64,000 nt of DNA. It comes from Phoebastria nigripes (Eukaryota > Chordata > Aves > Procellariiformes > Diomedeidae). Each line of letters starts with the position of its first letter. Position 1 is the first letter of the stretch. A model generated the notes under the pieces. That model was not told where the DNA came from. It saw only the letters and a program-made list of their open reading frames with translations, and made no database searches. Positions 21,941-33,391 of this stretch are shown here, piece after piece. The position numbers and the translations under genes were made by a program. The stretch lies in NCBI GenBank assembly GCA_035582835.1, contig JAYKAV010002965.1, positions 558,666 to 622,665 of the forward strand. Reading direction: 5' to 3'.

Positions 21941-24050
21941 CTGTTCACACAGAAACTTTCAGACATATTTTTGCCTTTGGGAAGAGAAACAAGCCATTAC
22001 GAGTATTTCTGGAAACTTTACTCTCTGTTCTTTTCCTTTTTATCCTGATGAACTTGACTAACAACTCAATACCCTGCGACATCTCTGTGGTGGGCTTTCA
22101 AATTTGTTTTAGTCAGAAATCATAGTTTAAGATTCTCTGTAGTAAGCTATGGTTTCACTCTTGTGATAACCTCCCTGTTTGAAAACCCAACATAAAGATT
22201 CTGCAAGTTATTATTTTATAATAATCTCCAACTATTCTGCTTAGTAATTATTTCTGTTTAACTCATTTAACATCCTTTTTGTCTAGTTTCAGTCAACAGT
22301 GACTTTGGTTGCTTTTAAATCAAAATACATTTTTAGCTTCTATCTGAGCTCCTCTCAAAGGAATTTTTCAATTCCTTATCCAAATAATGACACACTGGAT
22401 CAAAAATTACCTCTGGGTCATCTTTATTATTTATTTGTATTTCTGAAGCAGCTTGAGTCCCTACTCAACTGATGTCTTTCCAACTAGGAAAGTTTCATCA
22501 ATTTTCATCATAGTTACCCTGCTGCTGTTAAGTCAGTTTCCTCTACAGAAAATGCCTTTATAGATCCCTTTCCATGACTCATTCCATTTGTAAGGGACCT
22601 CTTAATGACAATTTCTTGTATATGCATAGATTAATGTGGATAACTAACAGGGAAGATGCATTTTGGGAGCTGAGTAAGAAGATGTTTTGTGATGGGTTTT
22701 TTTGAACTAGACTTATGTTGGCTTTATCTCTGAAGGAATTCTTACTCTTTCTCAGTCCTCTTAGATGATAGCAATTTGGAGTGGATAATTTAGCATGAAT
22801 CATCCTCTTTGTTCCCAGCTAATTTTATAGATATATTTTGCACATAAAAACATCTGTAGCAGTAACCCAAAGGTAAAGACAGTAGTATATGAAATACCAT
22901 GTATTCATGTGCAATACCTGGAGAACTACTATGTGCATTAACAAATTATTTATAACAATTAGTTTTCTATTACCAGTTGTATATTTTATAACTTGATAGA
23001 ACTTCAGCAAACTGCTTAGTCCATTTTTATGACTAAGCCTCTTTGACAGTGTTATATTAATTATATTAATTTTGAGAATATTTTCTTTGGGAAGAGTCTG
23101 TGATAAGGCAAAATAAAATGACTTTTTTTCTGACAGCTGCTGTGACCACATGCAGTCTGTCAGCAAAGAAGGTGAAATTTAATTGCTCGCAATAGCCAAA
23201 GATTTCTAGCTGGACTTAGTTACACCTCATACTGTTATTATTTAACATTGGAATGCCTCAGACTGGAGTCAGGAATTAATTGTGTTAGATTGAATGTACA
23301 GGCACAGTTTTTAAGGGATTCCAGTTACTTCTCTAAAGTAGTCTAGAGATATAATGAAAGAGAGGTGATTCTTTTAAAACTGGAGTGGTACAGAAGACAA
23401 GTTTATTCTTTTTCACTCACTTTTTGGTTTTGACATTTTGCACTATTGTGGGAAATGCTCCTTATATATAAGCCAAAGAATAACTTTGGAAGTAGTGGAA
23501 TCTGTCAAATAGAGGAAACCTCTAAAGCCCGCTGAAAAAGGACTGCCTTGTCCTTGTTTCTTTCTTCCCATTTCCATGAAAAATAGCTGAAAGCTGTGAA
23601 TAAATTTTGATTTTGATTCAGGTAAAACCAAGTAAAAGCTAGACTGTAGAAGTAACTTGTTGCTGAGTTTGCACTTCCAGCCTCGAGCCTTTAACAGGCA
23701 CGCTAATAATTTATTAGACCACTTATAAGAAAGTTTTTTTTTCCGGTTGGGAAGGCGGGCAAACAGCTGTCTTTGCAGCTGATGTTATTGCTTCTTCTAG
23801 GTTGGAGAGGCTTTTATCCAAGATGGTTGTCTCAGTCGCCTTTTCAGTTGAGTGCATCTTTTCCATAACCCTCAGACTTTCTGCCAGCTCACATGCTTCA
23901 TCATTTAAGTGTTCCTCAAATACAGCCTTTCCCCTCCCTCCATCCTTTATTATTTTTGTTTTGTGATGAATAGTATTTGGGTTATGTCTGTACACTAGTT
24001 TTATTGCTTGTTTTATGCTATAATGAAGCTTACAACTTTGTAAAAAAGCG
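21941..24050. other. Unique AT-rich DNA, no gene recognised
   Basis: No repeats beyond short runs. A 113-codon minus-strand frame (22825-23166) and a 90-codon hydrophilic minus-strand frame (23723-23995) are unrecognised. The latter has a helix-like, charged composition but no splice sites or homologue I can name. Confidence 0.55.
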
Positions 24051-24116
24051 TAGAAACAGAATTATAGAACAACACAGGTTGGAAGGGACCTCAAAATATC
24101 ATCTGGTCCAACCTTT
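24051..24116 (-). mobile_element. CR1 3'-end fragment, antisense
   Basis: The plus strand reads AATTATAGAACAACACAGG then TTGGAAGGGACCTC and ATCATCTGGTCCAACC, the reverse complement of a CR1 3' terminus including a decayed (ATTCTATG) tail. Only about 66 bases remain; it is an old 5'-truncated copy. Confidence 0.85.
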
Positions 24117-24157
24117 AAAAAAAAAACACAAAAAACTCGGTTTAAGCTCTGACTGAC

Positions 24158-24177
24158 TGTAATATTGCAATATTACA
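24158..24177. repeat. Perfect 20-base palindrome
   Basis: TGTAATATTGCAATATTACA equals its own reverse complement. It lies 40 bases past the CR1 fragment. It may be a cruciform-prone AT palindrome or the core of a decayed palindromic element. Confidence 0.9.
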
Positions 24178-24239
24178 ATAAGGCATTCATGAAAGTTGGA
24201 CAGCAACTATTCGGTAGGCAAAATTATTCTGCAATAAGG

Positions 24240-24269
24240 TCTCAGGTCTCAATGTCTCAGGTCTCATTG
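24240..24269 (+). repeat. 15-base tandem duplication, one mismatch
   Basis: TCTCAGGTCTCAATG is followed immediately by TCTCAGGTCTCATTG, a minisatellite-like duplication that itself contains a TCTCAGG half-unit repeat. Confidence 0.85.
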
Positions 24270-25187
24270 AGTACTGTGTTCTTTTCAGATAAATGTAAAT
24301 ATTGTGGCATTCAAAAAAATTTACAATATTAAAATTACATAAATGAATGAAATGAATACAGAGGCAACAAAAGATANTATAAATGTGCAATGGATTCTGT
24401 TGGCTTTCTTGGATTTTTTAAAATGTGTTTAAACATTTAAGATGAAATAATGCTATCTGTAGACACACTGTTTTTTTGCTCTTGCTTTCATGAATTCAGG
24501 AATCACTGATGGAGTCCACTTTAATGTCGCTGATGCTTTTGCATGCATACTCGGTGTGGGAAGAACTTTTTCCTGCTGGGGCAGGACTGGGGAATAGACA
24601 GAATTGTTCTTATACAGTACAAGAGTCTTCAGGATTCAAGAATTTGAGCAAATATTTTGAAGTAACATTTTTTAAAAAAATTAAGCTTAGTTCATATCAA
24701 TATTTTTCTCCTTAAAATTATCCTTGCCATATAAATGGGAAATAAAGCTAAACAAAAAAGAAATCTTACCCAAATTAGTTTGACGGGAGCATTTCACACA
24801 GGGATGAGTAAGCATAGTCACAGGTTTAGATTTTTAAATGTCAAATATATTTCTAAGCTAGGTTCTTCTGATTCTTCATGGATTAGACATTTGAGTTACT
24901 GCATAGCCACTTTATTGATTCTGCCTGTCTTGAATTATAATGTTGGAAAGCTAAAATGTAACACAAGTTACAACTCTAGGGAATATCTTAATACCTGACA
25001 TGTTCTAGTATCACTGAAAGTAAATTTGGTGCTGAAAAATAAGATTGCCTATTGTTTGCCTTAGGCTTAGTCTACATCATGAAGATAGTGCACCAAGAAA
25101 TTTTTGGTTATTGCAAAATATAATTGTTTCAGTTCCATTTTTTCTTCCCTGATCCTTAAAGCAAAGAGCTGGTAAGCACAATAATCC

Positions 25188-25208
25188 TTTTTTTTTTTTT
25201 TTTTTTTT
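25188..25208 (+). repeat. T21 homopolymer
   Basis: Twenty-one T bases. It could be the A-tail of an antisense retrocopy, but the flank shows no recognisable source gene. Confidence 0.9.
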
Positions 25209-26356
25209 AGCTGAATAACCTTCATTTCTATCAAAAGAGGCTTTTGGGCATTTTAACAAAAATATTACCAACTCCTGCAAATGAGTGATACGCTAACTTT
25301 AATACCAAAGTTGTAATCCTAAACTTCCATTCAAGAACTAGAGCTCTAATTGTAAGAACCATGACAGTTTCACTTTGTACTGTCAGTTAACACTTTCTCT
25401 ATATACCATAATAACAGCAAATTCGAGTTCCCCAGCTTTTATTAAAGAGCTTTAAGGCAATTTTCTGCAACAGGTCCTCAATAATCTCATGACATGGCCC
25501 TTCAGGAGCTGAAAGCAATGAAAATGTTGTCAAGATGGAAAACCTATAGATTAACTAACAAAGCTTCTCTTCTCAGCACCACCAACAGCCATGCTGAGAC
25601 CTCACATATTACAAACATATACAAAAAGTGAGATCAAGCTTGCAGAGGTCAGAGACTTATAAATTTCCTTGAGTCATTACATTACTAAGGTTAATACATA
25701 TAGATAATCTAGAAGTACTCTAGGCTCTGGGAGTATACAGCTATAGCTATGAAAAAGTCATTTACCCGCAACTTTGTATTGCCTCAATGTCCTCAGGGGC
25801 TTAGAATAGAAAGTACCTCTGATGGTTGTGTAACAACATTTAGTAAATGTTGATTTAAATGGTTGCTACTGTATGTTGCCATAGTTACATTAAAAAGATG
25901 GCTGTATTTGAACACTGTCTTCTGGAAAATTTTTATTTTAAATTACTTTACACAGAAACGTTTAATACTTTTGAAATAAAACTTTTCAAATTAAGATTAT
26001 TTTTTCATTTCAAAATGTATTTAGATAAATACAAAGTTTTGCAAGTTTTGCAAAGTTTTTATTTGTTTAAATAAAAATATTTGCAAATTAAGCATAACCG
26101 TTTTTAATAATCTATAAAGCATTTTTGTTGTGTTCTCTTTTTCATGTAATATCTGCACATATTAGACATCCATATGAAATCTGTGGATTCCAGATTAACA
26201 ACCCAGTATTCCTGAGTTTTTCAGAAGCTGTTTTCACTTGATATTCATTTTTGTGTTATTTAGTTACACCATACATTTTCTTGTAACACATCTGTGTTGC
26301 TAATCTTACATACATTTTAAAAGCAATCATTGAAANGACACTTTCTACTCTTATAG

Positions 26357-26436
26357 TTCACTGTTCGTGATTCAGTGCATCAAGAACTTCATTGTTGTGT
26401 AGCTGGGCAGACTGAAAATATGCAGCACAATCAATG
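26357..26436 (+). other. Weak exon-like segment, 80 bases
   Basis: TCTACTCTTATAG precedes it and the donor GTAAGC follows at 26437. Only frame 0 is open, reading DSVHQELHCCVAGQTENMQ in its middle. It would need a phase-0 predecessor and ends in phase 2, so it does not join in frame with the candidates at 3705-3809 or 33343-33391. A chance occurrence is the likelier explanation. Confidence 0.15.
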
Positions 26437-27635
26437 GTAAGCCTTTTTCGTCTCAAAAAAGGGTGCTAAAGCTTTCTTTCCAACATTTAAGAATCTTTAA
26501 GTTCTAAATCAAGTTATTAAAAACCCCTTTCCAATCATTAAATGATCCAGTCAGAATCAGTCAAAGTAATGAAAAAAACCCAACCCATACCTTATTGGCT
26601 GTTGAGAAGACATATGTAAGACATAAGTTGCCTAACATATGTAATTGACACTAATAGGCTTGCTTAAAAAACAAGAAAATTACCAATTCTGAGAAGTATG
26701 TATTCAGCCTGAAAAGTATCTTATAGCAAAAACTTACTTGCAGATAATGCACTTACTCTCAGTTTAAATATCCCATCCACATCGACGATGTAGTAGGTTA
26801 TTACACTGAACTATTTTAGAATTTCAAGTAAGTGTCTGTAAAGCCGAGTCCTTAACAGCAATTCATTATTCAGTTAAAAATTTTGTATTTTTATTCGATA
26901 TTTGATTTGTGTTTAAAGTAACTTTTCTATCTTTTGGACATGCATTTTTCCTCTGCATACAACGTCCTAATATTATCATGTACATCTGATGCAAAAGAAC
27001 TAATATAATTTAATGAGGAAAGCTATGGTCACTTTCAAAAGAGGGTGGAAATTCTGATTTTCTCCATTGAGTGTCTCTACTTATGCAGGTGACATTTTCT
27101 GGGCATTTTGAAAGAGAAAGACCTTAATTTTGATCCCACTTATACATGTAAATTACTTCAGTAAATTAAAAGTGTAAAATAACTATGAAATTTTGGGTTT
27201 GATTCAGTGCATTAGAGACTTGTGTATTCTGTAGCCAGGTTGACTGATTCATGGTGTTCTACTTAGCAAGTGACTTGAGAATAACAGTATGTATTTCATC
27301 ATGTTGCTTTTCATTAATTATATAGACCAAACTATTGGAAGTTGCATAATGGTGATTACAGAGAACAAAAAAAAATAAATTGGTAATGGAAACTTTGGAA
27401 AATGTTGACAATTGTTGAAAATACTGGAAAAATCTACTCCAAAAAAAAGTTAAGCTTTTTTTTTTTTTTGGGTTACTTTTGTGATAAAGGAAATCGTTAC
27501 CTGCCTTTGCTGATGAACTCTTTGATAGCAGCAGGTAGTCCAAACCTCTGGACTTCATTAATAAGAAGAGCTCCTGACACTACTGACTTCATTAAAAAGA
27601 AAAATAGGAATAAAACAATACCTGTATTAACACTT

Positions 27636-28163
27636 TGTTGTGGTTTAACCCGGCAGGCAGTCAAACACCACACAGCCACTCGCTCACTCCCCCTTCCCCT
27701 CTGTGGGACGGGGGAGAGAATCGGAAAAAAAAAAAGTAAAATTCATGGATTGAGATAAAGACAGTTTGATAAAACAGAAAAGGGAGGGAAAATAATGATA
27801 ATAATAATAATANTAATGATAGAATATACAAAATGAGTGACGCACAATGCAATTGCTCACCACCCGCTGAGCGATACCCAAGCAGCGATCGCTACTTCCT
27901 GGACCACGCCTCCTATTTATATATTGAGCATGACGTCATATGGTATGGAATACCCCATTGGCCAGTTGGGCTAGCTGTCCCAGCTATGCTCCCTCCCAGN
28001 TTNTTGTGCACCTGGCAGAGCANGGGAAGCTGAAAAGTCCTTGACTAGCAGACTACTTAGCAACAACTAAAAACATCAGTGTGTTATCAACATTCTTTTC
28101 ATCCTAAATCCAAAACACAGCACTGGGAAGAAAATTAACTCTATCCCAGCCGAAACCAGGACA
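27636..28163 (-). mobile_element. Solo LTR 3, antisense
   Basis: On the plus strand it starts TGTTGTGGTTTAACCCGGCA and ends CCAGCCGAAACCAGGACA, the reverse complement of the LTR family seen at 9675 and 15191. A perfect 5-base duplication CACTT flanks it (27631-27635 and 28164-28168). At 528 bases it is the shortest of the four. An (AAT)n run near 27797-27820 corresponds to the T/A-rich part of LTR 1. Three Ns at 28000-28023 sit in it. There is no internal viral sequence. Confidence 0.92.
27916..27961 (-). promoter_or_regulatory. LTR 3 core promoter: CCAAT, CRE, TATA (minus strand)
   Basis: Read on the minus strand: CCAAT at 27957-27961, the perfect CRE TGACGTCA at 27931-27938, and TATATAAA at 27916-27923. 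Order and spacing match LTR 1. Confidence 0.7.
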
Positions 28164-28559
28164 CACTTTCCCATTTCACTTGTTTGCTTTTGAAAGGCAC
28201 TTTTTAATTCATTATTTCAAACGTTCAAAGGAATTTGGATTAAAGCATATTTGAAAATTAGGACCTCGGCTCCTAGAGCTTTTTCCAAGACTCACTTGTA
28301 TTAGTGGCAGAACTCATGTTAACTGCTTCCCAAAATACAAGATATATTTCATTATTTTTAGTCAATGTGGCCATCTTTATTCCAGTTCCAGGAATGTTTC
28401 CAGTTTAGAAAGGATCTCCAGCTCAATCCCATACCTTCCTTAACTCAGTCTCTCCTCATACACAAGTCATATCTAAGTATTTTTTTTTTATTATTTGTTT
28501 AATGTTTTTAAGAACTTAGCTTTCCTGTTCAGGCACAAAGCCACTGCTCTATTCCAGGA

Positions 28560-28690
28560 TCTCATTAGCTCAACTTCCCTACTTTACAGACAAGAAAGTG
28601 ACAAAGAGGGAGGTGAAATGACTTGCCAAGAGCTGCCTGGGCAGGTACCGAGCTACCCAGTAGCAAAGCTAGATATAGAAATCCAGTCGT
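28560..28690 (+). mobile_element. MIR-like ancient SINE fragment
   Basis: The segment CTTTACAGACAAGAAAGTGA, then GAGGTGAAATGACTTGCCAA, and later AGTAGCAAAGCTAGATATAG and AATCCAG follows the order of the MIR core as I know it: TTTACAGATGAGGAAACTGA, then TAAGTGACTTGCCCAAGG, then AGTGGCAGAGCTGGGATTCG. MIR is a tRNA-derived SINE shared across amniotes and relics survive in bird genomes. The 110-codon frame across it is noncoding. Confidence 0.65.
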
Positions 28691-31600
28691 GTGTGGAGGG
28701 GTTCCTATTCTTTCCCACCCAGTGTTGCCTGTGCGCTGCTCTGTATTCTCCCATTTATGCCATTATTCCTAAACTCTTGAATCATAATGACATTATCTAT
28801 TTGTCAAGACAAATATTCTTTTGCTAGGTTTCAAAGCTTTTTTTTTTTTTCTNTTTCCCCTTGGAACAGCATTATGATATCTGTCACAATGAGAATGAAA
28901 ATTTCTTCCTTACATTTTAACTGGCTTGACTAAATATAGGCTCCCTATACTATAGTAAAGTTTCACAATGAACACACACTATTCCATTTCCAAATGACAT
29001 ATCCCTCACTTCGTAATGATTTAAACCTCAGGGAACAGCCTTCATTACTTCTGCTGCATTCATTACTTCGGCTCACCATCCAGATCTCTTCTTTATACAG
29101 TAAATAGATATCTGGAATAATTTGTTTCATACCTATTTTTTAATAGATGAGATACTTAAAAATGAAGTTAACAATGAACTTGTATTTGTTGTTCTTTTGC
29201 CAGTGGGTTAACTGTTATCAGTGAGGGACATTATTCTTTTCCATAAGATCATTATACGGTTCTGAATATAGAAGTAGGAAGGAAAGTATTGAACTATGAA
29301 AGAACTTTCTCTATAAATTAAAATCCATAAAGTTTTGTCTCAGCTTTTTGTTCAGTGAACAGTGATCTTGACAAATAGAAATAATCTGTATTCTAATATC
29401 TCTCACCAGTGTAGAGTTCTTTATGCACATTAAAAAACACAACTGTAGCTTGCCCTTTCCATGGAGCAGAGTGCAGCTCAATGCAGGGCTGAAGCTCCTC
29501 TGTATTTCCCTAAACCAGCAAGCTGTACAATGGGGAGGACCAAAAGTCTTACTCTTGTGAAAATGCACAGGGGAGAGTACGTAGGAAGAAGGCAGTTTTG
29601 TATCCTCCCTACAATATGTCAATCATTTGAAGTATATATGTGAATAAAAATCTTTTCCACAGAAGAAGGTCATAGAGATTAAACCTGCCCTCAAGTTAAA
29701 TAATGATTAGACAGCAATCTCTAAGAATGTCAGAGTTCAATCTTTAGTACTTTCATGGAGCAGCAGAATGGTTTTATGTTTGCAAAGACAGAGGTTAATC
29801 CAGTTTGCCTTTTCACAGTTACCTGATTTCACCTAATTTTGTATATAAGGTTTTGTTTTTGATGGTTTGTTTGTCCAGGAGAGCTGATATATACACAAGT
29901 AAACAGACCAACATACTTTTCTACACTGAAATAGCAAGAAATATACACCAGAGAGATAGCTTGGCAGAAAAGCACTTACAAAGTCTGTAACCCCCCTTCT
30001 TTCAGTAATCTTAACATTCCACCCAGCACAGTGAAGAAAAATAGAATTGTGTAAAAAATTAAAAGAGAATCAATTTCCTTAAAGCATAATAAAACCTTTA
30101 AAATATTCTGCCCAAGTAAACTATTATAGATATGAAGAACCTTATCAACTTACTGAGTTGAACCATATTAATAAATGATATACAGACTTTTTAAAGCTAA
30201 AGTTGATTAAGGCCATTTCATCCATTAAATAATTTTCTCATATTAATAGGATTTTTATTTTAAATGAGCAGTTAAATTATGTGCTTTTGTCATTATTGGT
30301 AATTATAGTACTGAGGANTTATTCATTTAATAATATTGAGATAAAACAGTTCATTAGTTCACATAAAGTTAGCATCCAATAATGTGTCCCATTGAGCAAT
30401 CCACAGTTTTCACCCTTATAAATTCTCTTTCTAGGGAAAACTATTTGAGAGATTTATTCCTTTAAAAATTTCAGGACAAGTCAGTTATTGTGCTTTAAGC
30501 TCAGTATTTAGAATAAAAAATCTCTTCTTCTAAAAGAAGACACAAAAATCCAGTTTTACAGTGAATTATTTTATTTTTTGTTCATTTCTTTACAAATATT
30601 TTAAATAACTGTTTACCTCTCTGTCTTTTATTAGTTCTCTGAAAGGTCATGAAATTGATAATAAGAAAATGATAAAACATTGCGCTTATTTCCTATTAAA
30701 CAGACTTCTAGAACTTGCAACACTGATAATTCCATCACATTCTGCTTCTCATTTTCAATTGCCTTGCTCCAGAGCCATTTTGTTCAACATCTAGAGGGTC
30801 ACCACTTGTGAAGCTTGCTTTTAAATACAGCACAGGTAATTTATGTCTTTGTCTACTCTCTGGAGACTAAACTAATTCAAATTTTACCCCTCTCTGCTCA
30901 TCCAGTAATAGCCAAATAGCACATACGATTTCAAATATATCCTGGGTGACTCTCCTAGTGTCCTTCTGAGTACAAATCCAGAGTAATAAGAACTCTTCAG
31001 ATTTTAGTTTTGAGCAGAGAATGACTTTTGAATCTTACCAATTTTGGTAGGAAAATCAGACATTGCTATTTCAAGGTTTAGACACTTCAAATTGGTTACG
31101 TCTTGAGAGGATAGTGTTCCAATCTTCCTAATTAAAGTTTATCAAAGAAAGACTGTTTTTCTGCCTGTTTTTAGGATTTTCACTCATGAATGTTCAGTTT
31201 AAAATTTTGCTTGCTTCAACTGTCATTGTTGACCAAGACAAATGATTTTATGAAAAATGTGGAAAAGGGAAATATTTTTTCTAAGAATGATAGTTTTATA
31301 CCTCTTCAGAGCTTAAAGTCATTGCTACACTGTACTTTGTTTTTCTTGGTGCCCTATTGAAAACAACTAACAAAACTATTATCAAATCATTAATTATATC
31401 TTAAAAGAGAACTGTGAACTAATAAATGCTTCCTGTGCTGCTGACAAATTACCACAACTGACACAAAGAGGCCTTGAGAGGCTATTTATTTCTGTAAAGA
31501 CTCTTTCAAAACACAGTTGCTAATATGTTTTTTTGTTTTACCTCACTTCTGTGTGATGTCTCACTTTCTCTTTTTATTTTTATAGAAAGAGATTTTCTAA

Positions 31601-33342
31601 GTGGCATCCAATCAAAATGTAATAATGGCCAGAATAAATCACTGAAGAGATTAAATAGTTTTATATGTTACCAGGCTGACTGGTTAAAGATTTGTTTTAT
31701 TGACTGCTATTAATGAGTAACATGGGTATAAAACTATATTTCATATCTAAAAAAGCATGTGTTATTCTTCATTTGCAGAAGAAAATTTTGCAGGCAGCTG
31801 GAAAGCAAGTTTCATGAGAACATCTCATCCATTGTTTTTTTCTGTCAAAATCATCAAAAGCTGGTAGTATCCAGCCTGAAGTGTATGTTCATTCCCTTAT
31901 TTCATTTTTAAAATGTATACTAGGTTTAAAGATGTGAAGTTCTGAGACAGCTGCTTCCTTTTGCAGGTGCTGCCAATATTGCATCAAGAAAGATCCTTTC
32001 AGAAAGCTTAGTAGCCATTAAATCACTTAAACAGTTTGTGATGTACAATGAATAAATGCACTGTAGACTTAAAAGAATTTAGGACTGAAGCTGCTTTTGC
32101 AATTGCCTGGGACTTTTTTTCTGTTTGTTTCTTCAGCTGATATATAGGAGTGGAATAAATGGTCCATCAATACATGACTGGCCTACAGTTTGGAGACTCA
32201 CTAATGGTAAAAAGAGCAGAACATTTCACTATGATGAAACTATTATTTCTATGACTGCTATGAGAAACATGTTTTTGTGTTCAAAAATCATCAACTCCAC
32301 AGGAAAAAAAAAAAAAAAGGAGAGGAATAAGCTTTGTGACAGCATCCCAGCATGGCTCACAGTTGTAAATATGTGCCTAGAATGAGGTGCTGGTAGATTG
32401 GTAGATTTGCAGATTGGTAGATTTTGTAAGNAGGTATACAAGTCTCATGTTCCTCCAGAGGAAAAAGTAGTTTTGCCAGCTCCCATATTAAGCTTCTCGG
32501 GATGCAGTTATGCTCATGCCAGAGCCTCCATTTTAATTTTTCTTTTCTTTTTTTTTTTCTCCTAGAAGATAGGTGTTTGGGACCTCTGCTGGAATACAGT
32601 TTTTAAAGAGATAGTTCAACGCTTTTTTTAAAGAAATGTGAAGAGGGCATATATGACTAACAATGCTTACTGTAACTGTTCACCCTACAAAAAAAATAAT
32701 TAAGAAGACGCACCCACCAATATACAATGCTTACTGACAGGCCAACTTCCTATCATTTTAAGCCTGACCAGGCATTTTAAAATTATTTATGTTGGCTGAG
32801 AAATACTGTGTCTAAGAAATGACTTTTTTTGTGCTCTTGTACTGAGAATGGGCTGTAAAGCATAGCATATTTTTTGATGTCTCTGGTTTCTTACTAACTT
32901 CATTAAATCTGTTGGTTAGAGAAGACAAGTGTCATTCTGCTCCAAAGCTAGTTCGTTATTTTGTGGGTCTTCAGTATATGCCTTGGCATATGTTGCGCTC
33001 CATGACACCACACGCCAAAGAGGACTATTAGCCCTAACATGCAATTAGCTGGTAAGGAGGTTGGCCATTTACTGTGTCATAGCATTGCCTCCTCAGTGAC
33101 AAGATGACATATGACATCATCATATGAATCTAAATGATAGTCATGCACCCCTTCGCCTCACCAGGAGGGTNTGAGAGAGTTCAGAAGTCTGGAAGGGAAT
33201 GTGTAGAACAATAACTCTGCCTGCTTTATGACATGCTTGTTCACTTAATTAAAAACATGTGAAAACATCTGATATATTTCTTACTTGTTTCTTTGAATTG
33301 CTCATCCATAACTGTGACAGATAAACCTTTTTCTTTTTCTAG
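28691..33342. other. Unique AT-rich DNA, no gene recognised
   Basis: 4.6 kb with no recognisable repeat or exon apart from an A15 run at 32304-32318. Frames of up to 103 codons (29311-29622, minus) have no recognised relative. Acceptor-like sites near 31780 and 31965 have no matching donors at plausible distances. Confidence 0.55.
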
Positions 33343-33391
33343 GAAACTTTCACATTGAAGAGGTGCGACCTATTCACAGTTCAGACATACT
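33343..33391 (+). other. Candidate exon, 49 bases, strong splice sites
   Basis: CTTTTTCTTTTTCTAG ends at 33342 and ACT|GTAAGT begins the donor at 33392, both close to vertebrate consensus. In the frame set by the phase-1 end of the candidate exon at 3705-3809, the joined codon gives Gly and the exon reads GNFHIEEVRPIHSSDI, leaving two bases of a split codon. The alternative frames are ETFTLKRCDLFTVQTY (open) and one with a stop. I do not recognise the peptide. A 49-base exon separated from its partner by about 29.5 kb is possible but needs transcript support. Confidence 0.35.

Larger units (their letters stand above)
24270..27630. other. Unique AT-rich DNA, one weak exon-like segment
   Basis: Contains T21 at 25188-25208, T14 at 27456-27469 and the exon-like segment at 26357-26436. 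No repeat families were recognised. Frames of up to 99 codons are noncoding in appearance. Confidence 0.55.

Noticed and set aside
23723..23995. 90-codon hydrophilic minus-strand frame as an exon or processed pseudogene
   Set aside because: The charged, helix-like composition is suggestive, but no protein is recognised, splice sites are poor, and the short A run at its end is too short to call a retrocopy tail.
31780..32060. Acceptor-like TTTGCAG sites as exons
   Set aside because: No donor occurs at a sensible distance in an open frame.
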